A stretch of DNA of 64,000 nucleotides from Bradyrhizobium sp. CCGE-LA001 (GCF_000296215.2 NZ_CP013949.1:7185501-7249500), one strand, 5' to 3'. Shown: positions 8,870 to 17,045, numbered from the stretch's first letter. Notes: generated by a model from the sequence alone, not told the origin. Program-made: numbers and translations.

Positions 8870-10473
8870 GCTTCCACCGCACGGCCCTTGAGCGCGAACA
8901 ATCCGCGCGGGCGCTTTTGAATGAAAAGGATGATGAGAACCAGGATGGCGATCTTGCCGAGCACAGCGCCGGCGACCGGCTCCAGGAACTTGTTGGCGAT
9001 GCCGAGCGTGAAGGCGCCGACCAGGGTGCCCCAGAGATTGCCGACCCCGCCGAACACCACAACCATGAAGCTGTCGATGATGTAGCTCTGGCCAAGATTG
9101 GGGCTGACATTGTCGATCTGCGACAGCGCCACGCCGGCAATACCGGCAATGCCCGAGCCGAGACCGAAGGTCAGTGCGTCGACGCGCGAGGTGGCAATGC
9201 CCATCGAGGCCGCCATGCGGCGGTTCTGCGTCACCGCGCGCATCTCGAGGCCGAGCGCGGTGTAGCGCAGCATCGCGAGCAGGATCACGAACACCGCGAG
9301 CGTGAAGCAGAGGATCCAGAGCCGGTTATAGGTGATGGTGATCTGGCCGAGTTCGAAGGCGCCGCTCATCCAGGAGGGGTTGCCGACCTCGCGGTTGGTC
9401 GGGCCGAACATGGTGCGCACCGCCTGTTGCAGCACGAGGGACAAACCCCAGGTTGCCAGCAGCGTCTCCAGCGGGCGGCCGTAGAGGAAGCGGATGATGC
9501 TGCGCTCGATCAGGACACCGATGGCGCCGGCGACGAGGAAGGCGAGCGGCACCGCGATCAGCAACGAATAGTCGAACAGGCCCGGATAGCGGGTTCGGAT
9601 CACCTCCTGCACCACGAAGGTGGTGTAGGCCCCGATCATCACCATCTCGCCATGGGCCATGTTGATGACGCCCATCACGCCGAAGGTGATGGCGAGGCCG
9701 ATCGCTGCGAGCAACAGCACCGAGCCGAGCGAGAGACCGTACCAGGCGTTCTGCACCATGGACCAGACCGCCAGCGAGCTCTGGATCGAGCCGATCGCGC
9801 TCGCCGCAGCCTTGGTCACCGAGGCCGGCTGGTCGCCCATCCCGGTGAGCAGCGCCAGGGCCTCCTGGTCGCCGCGCGCCTTGAGAGTGGCGACTGCTTC
9901 GAGCTTCTCGACCTCGGTCGCGTCCGATTTGAACAGCAGAATGGCCGCGCGGGCTTCGCCGAGCGCGGTCTTGACGGACCTGTTGCCTTCCTTGGCGAGC
10001 GCGGCATCGACGGCATCGAGCGCGGTCTCCTCATGCGACTTGAACACCGACTGCGCGGCCTGCAGACGCGTCGACAGATCGGGCGATTGAAGCGTCAGGC
10101 TGCCGAGCGCAGCGTCCACGCTGCGGCGCAGGCGATTGTTGAGGCGAACCGCGCTCGCGCCGTCGGGCACGCTGGCCACGGGCTGACCGGTCGCGGCGTC
10201 GATCGACTTGCCGTCGGCGCCGGTGACGTAAACCTTTTTGCTGTCGGGATCGGCCATGAGGCGGCCGTCCTGCAGCGCGCTGATGATGGGGAAGGCCAGC
10301 GCATTGCCGCTGCCCGCGACCGCGCCGATCGCCTCTTCCGTATCGGAAAAATCGTCATTGGCGAACTTGGCGACGGCATCCTCGAACGGGCCGGCGAAGG
10401 CCGGCAGCGCGAACGCGATCAGGAACAGCGAGAGGACGAGCGAACATAGGCGAGCGGACAAATGGGCTGGCAC
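8866..10473 (-). CDS. urtB: Urea ABC transporter permease UrtB with long N-terminal periplasmic region
   Basis: UrtB is the LivH-type permease of the urea importer. The preferred start is the GTG at 10473 (VPAHLSARL), which gives 535 residues and a clean signal peptide ending near ALPAFAGP. Residues of about 25-235 form a soluble helical region, probably HEAT-like, as found in other long UrtB proteins. The C-terminal half is a multi-span permease with INMAHGEMVMIGAY and VVFGGVGNLWGTLVGA. An alternative upstream start at 10539 adds an Arg-rich piece lacking support. It overlaps urtC by 4 bp. Confidence 0.92.
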   Translation of the reverse strand: MPAHLSARLCSLVLSLFLIAFALPAFAGPFEDAVAKFANDDFSDTEEAIGAVAGSGNALAFPIISALQDGRLMADPDSKKVYVTGADGKSIDAATGQPVASVPDGASAVRLNNRLRRSVDAALGSLTLQSPDLSTRLQAAQSVFKSHEETALDAVDAALAKEGNRSVKTALGEARAAILLFKSDATEVEKLEAVATLKARGDQEALALLTGMGDQPASVTKAAASAIGSIQSSLAVWSMVQNAWYGLSLGSVLLLAAIGLAITFGVMGVINMAHGEMVMIGAYTTFVVQEVIRTRYPGLFDYSLLIAVPLAFLVAGAIGVLIERSIIRFLYGRPLETLLATWGLSLVLQQAVRTMFGPTNREVGNPSWMSGAFELGQITITYNRLWILCFTLAVFVILLAMLRYTALGLEMRAVTQNRRMAASMGIATSRVDALTFGLGSGIAGIAGVALSQIDNVSPNLGQSYIIDSFMVVVFGGVGNLWGTLVGAFTLGIANKFLEPVAGAVLGKIAILVLIILFIQKRPRGLFALKGRAVEA

Positions 10474-10557
10474 TGTGATTGATCCCGGCAGAAATGGGTG
10501 GAGAAGGCGGCGGGATCGCCGCCCTCTCCGAGCTTGCAAGGACGCGTCAGATCGGGA

Positions 10558-11880
10558 TCAGGAGCCCGAGCCGAGGCACTTGTTGGTCTTGGTGTTGAAG
10601 TTGCCGCACTTCTTGCCGACCCAGTCGCCGACCAGGTCCTTGGAGCCGTCGAGCTCCTTCGACCAGGCATCGCCGGGGACGAGGCTCGGGGTCTTCCAGA
10701 CCACGTCGAACTGGCCGTTGCCCTTGATCTCGCCGATGAACACCGGCTTGGTGATATGGTGGTTCGGGAGCATCTTGGAGGTACCGCCGGTCAGGTTCTT
10801 GGCTTCGATGCCCGGGAGAGCATCGATCACCTTGTCGGGATCGGTCGACTTCGCCTTCTCGACCGCTTTGACCCACATGTCGAAGCCGATCACGTGCGCT
10901 TCCATCGGATCGTTGGTCACGCGCTTCGGATTCTTGGTGTAGGCCTGCCACGCCTTGATGAACTTCTCGTTCTCCGGCGACTTGATCGACTGGAAGTAGT
11001 TCCAGGCGGCGAGATGGCCGACCAGTGGCTTGGTGTCGATGCCGGCGAGCTCTTCCTCACCCACCGAGAACGCGACGACCGGGATGTCCTTCGCCTTGAT
11101 GCCCTGGTTGCCGAGCTCCTTGTAGAAGGGAACGTTGGCATCGCCGTTGATGGTGGAGACCACCGCGGTCTTCTTGCCGGCCGAGCCGAACTTCTTGATG
11201 TCGGCCACGATCGTCTGCCAGTCGGAATGACCGAATGGCGTGTAGTTGATCATGATGTCTTCCTGGGCGACGCCCTTCGACTTCAGATAGGCTTCCAGGA
11301 TCTTGTTGGTGGTGCGCGGATAGACGTAGTCAGTGCCCGCGAGCACCCAACGCTTCACCTTCTCTTCCTTCATCAGGTAGTCTACCGCAGGGATCGCCTG
11401 CTGGTTCGGCGCAGCACCCGTGTAGAACACGTTGCGCTCACTCTCCTCACCCTCGTACTGCACGGGGTAGAACAGGATGCTGTTCAGCTCCTTGAAGACG
11501 GGGAGCACCGATTTGCGCGACACCGAGGTCCAGCAGCCGAACACCACCGACACCTTGTCTTTGGTGATCAGCTCGCGCGCCTTCTCGGCGAACAGCGGCC
11601 AGTTCGAAGCGGGGTCGACCACGACGGCTTCGAGCTTCTTGCCGAGAACGCCGCCCTTCTTGTTCTGCTCGTCGATCAGGAAGAGGATGGTGTCCTTCAG
11701 CGTGGTTTCGCTGATGGCCATGGTGCCGGACAGGGAGTGGAGCACGCCGACTTTGATGGTATCGTCCGCAGCCTTGGCGCCGGTCAATGACGCCAGACCG
11801 ACCATCAGCGCGGCGGTCGCGGCGAGCACGCCGCGGCGGCTAAATGACGCCGCTATATCGTGAGTGGATTTGCTAAGCAT
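10558..11880 (-). CDS. urtA: Urea ABC transporter substrate-binding protein UrtA
   Basis: UrtA is the periplasmic urea-binding protein and first gene of the urt-ure block. The 440 residues begin with a Tat-like leader (FSRRGVLAATAALMVGLA, cleavage near GAKA-ADD). The mature protein opens with IKVGVLHSLSGTMAISE, a hallmark of the FmdD/UrtA branch of the leucine-type binding proteins. The blocks VVFGCWTSVSRKSVLPVFKE and YPVQYEGEE are also typical. It is preceded by a strong sigma-54 promoter at 11957-11971. Confidence 0.96.
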   Translation of the reverse strand: MLSKSTHDIAASFSRRGVLAATAALMVGLASLTGAKAADDTIKVGVLHSLSGTMAISETTLKDTILFLIDEQNKKGGVLGKKLEAVVVDPASNWPLFAEKARELITKDKVSVVFGCWTSVSRKSVLPVFKELNSILFYPVQYEGEESERNVFYTGAAPNQQAIPAVDYLMKEEKVKRWVLAGTDYVYPRTTNKILEAYLKSKGVAQEDIMINYTPFGHSDWQTIVADIKKFGSAGKKTAVVSTINGDANVPFYKELGNQGIKAKDIPVVAFSVGEEELAGIDTKPLVGHLAAWNYFQSIKSPENEKFIKAWQAYTKNPKRVTNDPMEAHVIGFDMWVKAVEKAKSTDPDKVIDALPGIEAKNLTGGTSKMLPNHHITKPVFIGEIKGNGQFDVVWKTPSLVPGDAWSKELDGSKDLVGDWVGKKCGNFNTKTNKCLGSGS

Positions 11881-12401
11881 GAGTGTATCGTCTCCCTGAC
11901 GCAGCCGTGAAAAACGCTGCGAAACGGCCCCACGGCCGCCTGCGATTAACGGATTCGCAAGAACCGTGCCATGGACTAGACACCCATCAAGTTATTGTTT
12001 TTACTTGTATAATTCCTTGGATTCCTAGTTTCGCCGCCATCCCTCTGCCTAAATCATGGGCGGCTGGAATGTATGCGAAAGCGGCAGGCAGGCTATTTTA
12101 TATGCAAATCCCTTGTTTTGGCTAAATTAACGGCACAACTATTTCTGCACCGCAATCGTCGTTTGCGGCCTGCTTGCCTTGAAAGCGCCCCGGCGATGTT
12201 CCATATGAGGGGCGAGACCTCTTGCGAATCAGGGGGTCGTAGCGAGCCGCGTGTTCTTAAGCCCCCTGTGGGCCTCTGGCTTGCCCCATATCTCCCAAGC
12301 CATCCGACACCCCAAACACGCAGGTGTCTTCTCGACACCCCTTTGCGCGCGCCGCGCTGAATGCGCCGGGCGCCCGCTTTTGACATGGAAAGAACCCCCT
12401 T
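11881..12401. other. Divergent intergenic region between urtA and the DEAD-box helicase gene
   Basis: This 521 bp gap separates two divergently read genes. It holds the sigma-54 promoter for urtA near its left end. The part from about 11985 to 12140 is clearly AT-richer than the flanking genes and probably carries the upstream activator sites for urtA and promoter elements for the helicase. The right part (12180-12401) would be the helicase mRNA leader. No believable gene or RNA family was recognised. Confidence 0.6.
11957..11971 (-). promoter_or_regulatory. Sigma-54 (RpoN) promoter upstream of urtA
   Basis: On the minus strand the bases read TGGCACGGTTCTTGC, a match to the -24/-12 consensus TGGCACG-N4-TTGC with the invariant GG and GC dinucleotides correctly spaced. 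Transcription would start near 11945, leaving a leader of about 65 nt before the urtA ATG. RpoN promoters need an activator such as NtrC, which fits nitrogen-limitation control of urea uptake and urease. No full NtrC palindrome was recognised upstream by eye, only a TGCACC half-site near 12144. Confidence 0.82.
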
Positions 12402-13898
12402 TTGACTTCGTTTCAGGACTTCGGCCTCGCCGAACCCATCGCGCGCGCTCTTCGTGAAGAGAATTACGTCACTCCCACCCCGATCCAGGCCCAGACCGTG
12501 CCGCTGGCGCTGACCGGCCGCGACGTCGTCGGCATCGCCCAGACCGGCACCGGCAAGACCGCATCCTTCGCGCTGCCGATCCTGCATCGCCTGCTCGAGA
12601 ACCGCATCAAGCCGCAGCCCAAGACCGCCCGCGTCCTGGTGCTGTCGCCGACCCGCGAACTGTCCGGCCAGATCCTGGACAGCTTCAACGCCTATGGCCG
12701 CCACATCCGCCTGTCCTCGACGCTTGCCATCGGCGGCGTGCCGATGGGCCGCCAGGTCCGCTCGCTGATGCAAGGCGTCGAGGTTCTGGTCGCCACGCCC
12801 GGCCGGCTGCTCGACCTCGTGCAGAGCAACGGCTTGAAGCTTGGAAGCGTCGAGTTCCTCGTGCTGGACGAGGCCGACCGCATGCTCGACATGGGCTTCA
12901 TCAACGATATCCGCAAAATCGTCGCCAAGCTGCCGATCAAGCGACAGACGCTGTTCTTCTCGGCCACCATGCCGAAGGACATCGCCGAGCTCGCCGATGC
13001 CATGCTGCGTGACCCCGCCCGTGTCGCGGTGACCCCGGTCTCCTCGACCGCCGAGCGGATCAACCAGCGTATCATCCAGGTCGACTTCTCCGCCAAGCCG
13101 TCCTTCCTCGCCAGGCTGCTGAAGGAAGAACCGGTCAACCGGGCTCTGGTCTTCACCCGTACCAAGCACGGCGCCGACAAGGTCGTGAAGACGCTCGAGA
13201 AGGCGGGCATCCCCGCCAGCGCCATCCACGGTAACAAGTCGCAGAACCATCGCGAACGCACGCTGGGCCTGTTCCGGTCGGGCGAGATCCGCACCCTGGT
13301 CGCCACCGACATCGCCGCCCGCGGCATCGATGTCGATGGCATCACCCACGTCATCAATTTCGACCTGCCCAACGTGCCCGAGACCTATGTCCACCGCATC
13401 GGCCGCACGGCGCGGGCCGGCGCTGACGGCACCGCGATCTCGCTGGTCGCCGGCGGTGAGGAGCTCAGCTATCTCCGTGACATCGAGCGGCTGATCAAGG
13501 TGGCGCTGCCACGCGAGGATCTCCGCACCGACGCCGGCCGCCGCGACGCGGGCCCTCCCCCCGCCCAGCAGCGACAGGGGCGCCCGGGCGGCCGCCCCGG
13601 CCAGCGTCCGCAAGGTGCACGGCACGGCGACGGACGGCGTGCCGACGAAAGGCATGGCGAAGGACGCCATGCCGAGGGCAGACCTGTTGATGGCAGGCCC
13701 AACGAAGGCCACAGGGCCGCGAAGGGGGCTCGCCGTCGTCACGGTTCCGGTGGTAAGGTGAATTCCTCACCAACCGATCGGTCGGAACAGCGTCCCGCGC
13801 ATAGCGCCGGCAAGCCTGATGGAATACAAGGCGTTGCCTTTTTGCGTCGCGAGAGTCGTCCCAACAGCCGACCGAACCGCAACCCTCATTCGCACTAG
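12402..13898 (+). CDS. DEAD-box ATP-dependent RNA helicase with basic RG-rich tail
   Basis: This RhlE-type RNA helicase of 498 residues has all core motifs: Q-motif PTPIQAQT near residue 25, motif I AQTGTGKT near 46, PTRELSGQ, TPGRLLD, motif II DEAD, motif III SAT, and motif VI HRIGRTARAG near 328. After about residue 375 comes a low-complexity basic tail rich in Gly, Arg, Pro and His, which usually mediates RNA binding. The start appears to be TTG (TTG-ACT-TCG-TTT), with GGAAAG about 10 nt upstream; the ATG upstream stops at once. It is followed 25 bp later by an IF-1-like gene and then a cold-shock gene, implying a role in RNA unfolding and translation, perhaps at low temperature. Confidence 0.93.
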   Translation: MTSFQDFGLAEPIARALREENYVTPTPIQAQTVPLALTGRDVVGIAQTGTGKTASFALPILHRLLENRIKPQPKTARVLVLSPTRELSGQILDSFNAYGRHIRLSSTLAIGGVPMGRQVRSLMQGVEVLVATPGRLLDLVQSNGLKLGSVEFLVLDEADRMLDMGFINDIRKIVAKLPIKRQTLFFSATMPKDIAELADAMLRDPARVAVTPVSSTAERINQRIIQVDFSAKPSFLARLLKEEPVNRALVFTRTKHGADKVVKTLEKAGIPASAIHGNKSQNHRERTLGLFRSGEIRTLVATDIAARGIDVDGITHVINFDLPNVPETYVHRIGRTARAGADGTAISLVAGGEELSYLRDIERLIKVALPREDLRTDAGRRDAGPPPAQQRQGRPGGRPGQRPQGARHGDGRRADERHGEGRHAEGRPVDGRPNEGHRAAKGARRRHGSGGKVNSSPTDRSEQRPAHSAGKPDGIQGVAFLRRESRPNSRPNRNPHSH

Positions 13899-13923
13899 CC
13901 GTTCACGACCTGGAGACAACCAC

Positions 13924-14214
13924 ATGGCTAAGGAAGAGCTGATCCAGTTCGAAGGACTGGTCACCGAAATCCTCCCCGACGCCCGCTACCGCGTGCAGCT
14001 CGACGCCGGACACGAGATCGTTGCCTACACCGCCGGCAAGATGAAGAAGAACCGCATCAAAACACTCGCGGGCGACCGCGTGACAGTAGAGATGTCGCCT
14101 TATGACCTCGAGAAGGGCCGGCTGATTTTCCGTCACAAGGACGAACGCCCCGCGACGGCCGGCGGTCCGCCGCGAGGTGGCCCGCAGCGCGGCGGTCAGT
14201 TCCGCCGCCGCTGA
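13924..14214 (+). CDS. infA: Translation initiation factor IF-1-like protein with RG-rich extension
   Basis: IF-1 occupies the ribosomal A site during initiation. Residues 1-73 form the S1-like OB fold, with MAKEELIQFEGLVTEILPDARYRVQL and GKMKKNRIKTLAGDRVTVEMSPYDLEKGRL matching the family. Canonical IF-1 has about 72 residues; this one has 96 because of a Gly/Arg/Pro-rich tail ending GGPQRGGQFRRR. Alphaproteobacteria can carry a second infA copy, so this may be a paralogue rather than the housekeeping gene. It is probably cotranscribed with the helicase. Confidence 0.88.
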   Translation: MAKEELIQFEGLVTEILPDARYRVQLDAGHEIVAYTAGKMKKNRIKTLAGDRVTVEMSPYDLEKGRLIFRHKDERPATAGGPPRGGPQRGGQFRRR

Positions 14215-14261
14215 TCGCCTCTCGACGCGCGAGCGCGAATGCAAAATTCCGATCTGCATGC

Positions 14262-14289
14262 TGATCCGCCGTGACATCACGGCGGATCA
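14262..14289 (+). terminator. Perfect hairpin after the IF-1-like gene
   Basis: A 12-bp perfect stem (TGATCCGCCGTG/CACGGCGGATCA) with a four-base loop lies about 50 bp after the stop codon. No U-run follows, so it may be a weak or Rho-assisted terminator, or an mRNA 3' stabiliser. Confidence 0.55.
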
Positions 14290-14480
14290 AGAAATCTTGC
14301 ACGTCCGGATTGTCTGTAGGCCCTAATTCCGATAAAATGAATTAATCGATTTTCGGCCGGACGACATTAGCATCCACCGGTACAGCCGGTTCAGACACGC
14401 TGACGACCCTTCCAAAATTCGATCTAACCAGCCTGCGCAAGCCGGCTTTTACATTGTGTATCTGAGAAGGGACTACCCCC

Positions 14481-14693
14481 GTGAGCATGGGAACCGTGAA
14501 GTGGTTTAACTCGACCAAGGGCTTTGGCTTCATCCAGCCCGACGATGGCGGCAACGACGTGTTCGTTCACATCAGCGCCGTCGAGCGCGCCGGCCTCGGC
14601 ACGCTGCAGGAAGGCCAGAAGATCTCCTACGAGATCGTGGCCGACCGCCGCTCCGGCAAGTCGGCAGCGGACAACCTCCGCGCCGCCGGTTGA
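14481..14693 (+). CDS. Cold-shock protein (CspA family)
   Basis: This single cold-shock domain of 70 residues is an OB-fold RNA/DNA chaperone. RNP1 is visible as KGFGFIQP at residues 13-20 and RNP2 as VFVHISAVE near 27-35. The likely start is the GTG at 14481, placed about 9 nt after AGAAGGGA; an in-frame ATG lies at 14487. It follows a leader of about 190 bp, which in csp genes often carries temperature-dependent structure. A strong terminator follows at 14743. The gene completes a trio with the RNA helicase and IF-1-like genes. Confidence 0.95.
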   Translation: MSMGTVKWFNSTKGFGFIQPDDGGNDVFVHISAVERAGLGTLQEGQKISYEIVADRRSGKSAADNLRAAG

Positions 14694-14742
14694 GCCCGCC
14701 GGGCCCATGCCCGGTTCGGCTTGAGCGAGCCAAGGAATCAAG

Positions 14743-14770
14743 AAGGCCGTGCGCGACGCACGGCCTTTTT
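14743..14770 (+). terminator. Rho-independent terminator after the cold-shock gene
   Basis: An 11-bp perfect stem (AAGGCCGTGCG/CGCACGGCCTT) with a three-base loop is followed directly by a T-run. On the other strand the hairpin is followed by few Ts, but it could also serve the gene at 14808-15305, which ends facing it. Confidence 0.9.
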
Positions 14771-14807
14771 CATGTCCTAACTACCGAGCGATGTGGATTC
14801 ACCGCGT

Positions 14808-15305
14808 TTAGTTGGTCTTGGCGCCTGCGCCGGCAGTGCCGCTGGCATTGTTGCTCAGCGAACCCGCCTGGCTCATCGTATTGTTGAAGTAGGTGTCGCT
14901 GTCGCCGAGCGTCACGCGACGCTGACAAAGCGGCATGCAACTGTAGGACTCGCGCTCTATCCCGCGATAGACGGTGACGAGCCGATCGCTCGGACCTTCG
15001 ACCTGGATCTGGCGGTCGACCAGGATCTCGCCGGCCCGGTCGAGCGCGATGAAATTGGTGGCACCATAGCCCTTCCCGGTCACGACGATCATGCCGCCGG
15101 GCTGGAGCGTGACGTCCGCGATCAGCGGATTGCCGACGACGATGGTTGCGACCTTGCCAGGGAGCCGGACCAGCTTGGCCTGGTCGACATTGACCGCAAT
15201 GGTATCGGCGGTGGGCTCGGCAAGCCCGGCACCAGACGATGCCAGCACCGCAGCCGCAACCAGAAGGCAGACGCGCGCCTGACGGCGCAGCAACTCTTTA
15301 CGCAT
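14808..15305 (-). CDS. Secreted orphan protein resembling the N-terminal domain of pilus secretin CpaC
   Basis: This 165-residue protein starts with a signal peptide (cleavage near SGAGLAEP). Residues of about 35-115 resemble the pilus-assembly N domain of CpaC/RcpA secretins: VDQAKLVRLPGKVATIVVGNPLIADVTLQPGGMIVVTGKGYGATNFIALD parallels the IDLPRDIKDVLVADPKIANAVV region of CpaC at 18493 in this window. The secretin pore domain is absent. A pair of Cys (SCMPLCQRR) and a Ser/Asn/Gly-rich tail follow. It lies about 1.2 kb before the pilin gene on the opposite strand, so a periplasmic role with the Tad pilus is plausible but inferred. Confidence 0.78.
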   Translation of the reverse strand: MRKELLRRQARVCLLVAAAVLASSGAGLAEPTADTIAVNVDQAKLVRLPGKVATIVVGNPLIADVTLQPGGMIVVTGKGYGATNFIALDRAGEILVDRQIQVEGPSDRLVTVYRGIERESYSCMPLCQRRVTLGDSDTYFNNTMSQAGSLSNNASGTAGAGAKTN

Positions 15306-15455
15306 ACACTTACCCCCGGGACGTCACAAACCGGCAGAAACGATCAGATTACAGCGGAGCCGGTGCCCGACCCGGCTAACCTGCCCTCAATTCGTGAACG
15401 TTCCGCAAACTCGCCGATGATTGTTTGAAGCGACCGGCGCTTCGTGGCGGCAGGG

Positions 15456-16283
15456 CTACTGGCGGAACGGAAAAGCGATCTGGCCGCCGAACTCCTTCGG
15501 CATGGTCGCTTCGTCCTTGCCGTAATCCTGGGGAAGCCGGCCCTGCGGCATACGGAAGGTGCCGAACAGCACGTCCCAGATCGGGAACGTCCCGGCAAAA
15601 TTGGTGTTGCCGCCCTCTTCGATCGAGGTGTGGTGCCAGCGATGGAACACCGGCGTCGCCAGCAAATATCTGAACGGTCCGAAGGTCCAGTTCAGATTGG
15701 CGTGCACGAAGGCCGAATGGAAAGTGGTGAACGGGCCAAGCCAGATCATGACGTTCGGGGAGATACCGGCCATCAGCAGCACCACGTCGACGCCGATCGT
15801 CCCGAGCACGAGATTGACGGGATGGAAGCGTGCCGCGGAGATCCAGCCGATCTCCTCGGAGGAGTGATGAATAGCGTGGTACTTCCAGAAACCGCCATCA
15901 TGGAAAAGCCGGTGCAGCCAGTACAGCATGAAGTCGGACAGCACCAGGAACAGCACCGCCTGCGCCCACAGCGGCAGCTGCGCCAGCGGGCCATGGCCGT
16001 TGTCGTAGAAGGCGATGAGATCGTCGGCGTCGTGGATGTTGAAGACGACGCCGGCGCCGACGATCAGCAGCCCGATCCGCATGGTGCGGGCAAACACGGG
16101 TACGAAGAACCAGTAGCAGATGTCGGTGAGGATCTCGCGCTTGCGCCACCAGGGCGCGCCGGGATTGCAGGCCCAGAAGTGCTCGAGCACGGTGAATACC
16201 GCAGCGAGCACCAGCGTGACGGGAAGCATCTTCTGGATGGTCTCGCCGAGCATCAGGGCGACTTGCATGGGCAGGCTCGACAT
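15456..16283 (-). CDS. Sterol desaturase / fatty acid hydroxylase family membrane protein
   Basis: This 275-residue membrane protein has several hydrophobic segments and the eight-histidine di-iron signature of the family: HRLFH near residue 124, HAIHHS near 135, and HRWHH near 211. Family members hydroxylate or desaturate lipids such as sterols, carotenoids and hopanoid or fatty-acid derivatives using O2. The substrate cannot be read from the sequence. It stands alone between the orphan CpaC-N gene and the pilin gene, with no obvious lipid-biosynthesis partner. Confidence 0.87.
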   Translation of the reverse strand: MSSLPMQVALMLGETIQKMLPVTLVLAAVFTVLEHFWACNPGAPWWRKREILTDICYWFFVPVFARTMRIGLLIVGAGVVFNIHDADDLIAFYDNGHGPLAQLPLWAQAVLFLVLSDFMLYWLHRLFHDGGFWKYHAIHHSSEEIGWISAARFHPVNLVLGTIGVDVVLLMAGISPNVMIWLGPFTTFHSAFVHANLNWTFGPFRYLLATPVFHRWHHTSIEEGGNTNFAGTFPIWDVLFGTFRMPQGRLPQDYGKDEATMPKEFGGQIAFPFRQ

Positions 16284-16551
16284 CGTCGCCTCACTTCGGA
16301 ATTGCTGTCCAGCCTAGGCGTACTCCGCGAAATTTAAGGGAGGGTGAAGCCGGCGGCGTGCGTGCGCCGGATTCGGCGCAGGACCGAATTTCAACTGCCG
16401 CCTTAAGGTGAAATTCACTCTGGGCAAAAGCATCGCGCAAGGCGCGGGTTTGCGCGATCGAATTAACTCTACCGAAAGAGCTCGGCTCACATGTTCGTCG
16501 CGTCAACGACAGCGCCGAACGAGGCGATCCCAACCAGACGGAGTTTTGTTC

Positions 16552-16716
16552 ATGAAGAACCTGATTGCGCGTTTCGCCAAGGATGAATCCGGCGCCACCG
16601 CTATCGAATACGGTCTGATCGCCGCCGGCATCGCGCTGGCCATCATCACCGTGGTCAACAACCTCGGCAGCACGATGAACACGAAGTTCGGCTCGATCAG
16701 CTCCTCGCTGAAGTAA
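16552..16716 (+). CDS. Flp/Fap-type pilin
   Basis: This is the major subunit of a type IVb (Tad/Flp) pilus. From the ATG at 16552 the product has 54 residues, too short for many gene callers. It has the Flp signature: a short charged leader (MKNLIARFAKDESGATAIEYG) with the prepilin peptidase site before ATAIEYGLIAAGIALAIITVV, including the conserved Glu and Tyr, then a hydrophobic helix. An upstream extension to 16408 is not supported. A strong terminator follows, so pilin is probably made at higher levels than the assembly genes downstream. Confidence 0.95.
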   Translation: MKNLIARFAKDESGATAIEYGLIAAGIALAIITVVNNLGSTMNTKFGSISSSLK

Positions 16717-16737
16717 GCGACCGACGAGCGACTGCAA

Positions 16738-16767
16738 AAGCCCCGGACCTCCGGGGCCTTTGTTTTT
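16738..16767 (+). terminator. Rho-independent terminator after the pilin gene
   Basis: A GC-rich stem GCCCCGGA/TCCGGGGC with a short loop is followed by CTTTGTTTTT. It lies 24 bp after the pilin stop and separates pilin transcription from cpaA. Confidence 0.9.
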
Positions 16768-16786
16768 CTGAAGACGGCGAGTTCCA

Positions 16787-16933
16787 GTGGCGTTGCGCGA
16801 GTACAGAACCAGGGCCGCAGTCGCGGCGAACGAGGCGGAGGCGGCACATGCCGGCTCGCCGGCCTATTGGGTCTGCCTTGCGCTGTTGCTCGCGACGGCC
16901 GTGCTCGCCGTGCGCATTGCCAGCCTCTGGTGA
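16787..16933 (+). CDS. Possible small single-span membrane protein
   Basis: A GTG-initiated frame of 48 codons lies between the pilin terminator and cpaA. Its product has an Ala/Arg-rich soluble N-terminal half and one hydrophobic helix near the end (YWVCLALLLATAVLAVRIASLW), a simple one-pass topology. Position suggests a pilus-locus accessory protein, but no family was recognised and no strong ribosome site is visible. It could be spurious. Confidence 0.4.
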   Translation: MALREYRTRAAVAANEAEAAHAGSPAYWVCLALLLATAVLAVRIASLW

Positions 16934-17045
16934 GCACGTTTTCGCCGGAGCCGCTGCCCGGCTGCCGTTGTCGGTTTGTTTAGCACTGCGGGCTAGCATG
17001 CTTGGCGCCAGCTTCCGCGAACAACCAGGCCTCAAGACGCAGCCC

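Noticed and set aside
12144..12160. NtrC binding site upstream of urtA
   Set aside because: Only one TGCACC half-site is visible; the other half does not match, so no site is claimed.
16408..16551. N-terminal extension of the Flp pilin
   Set aside because: The extension is basic, Ser/Arg-rich sequence from the leader region; Flp prepilins begin with a short leader as at 16552.
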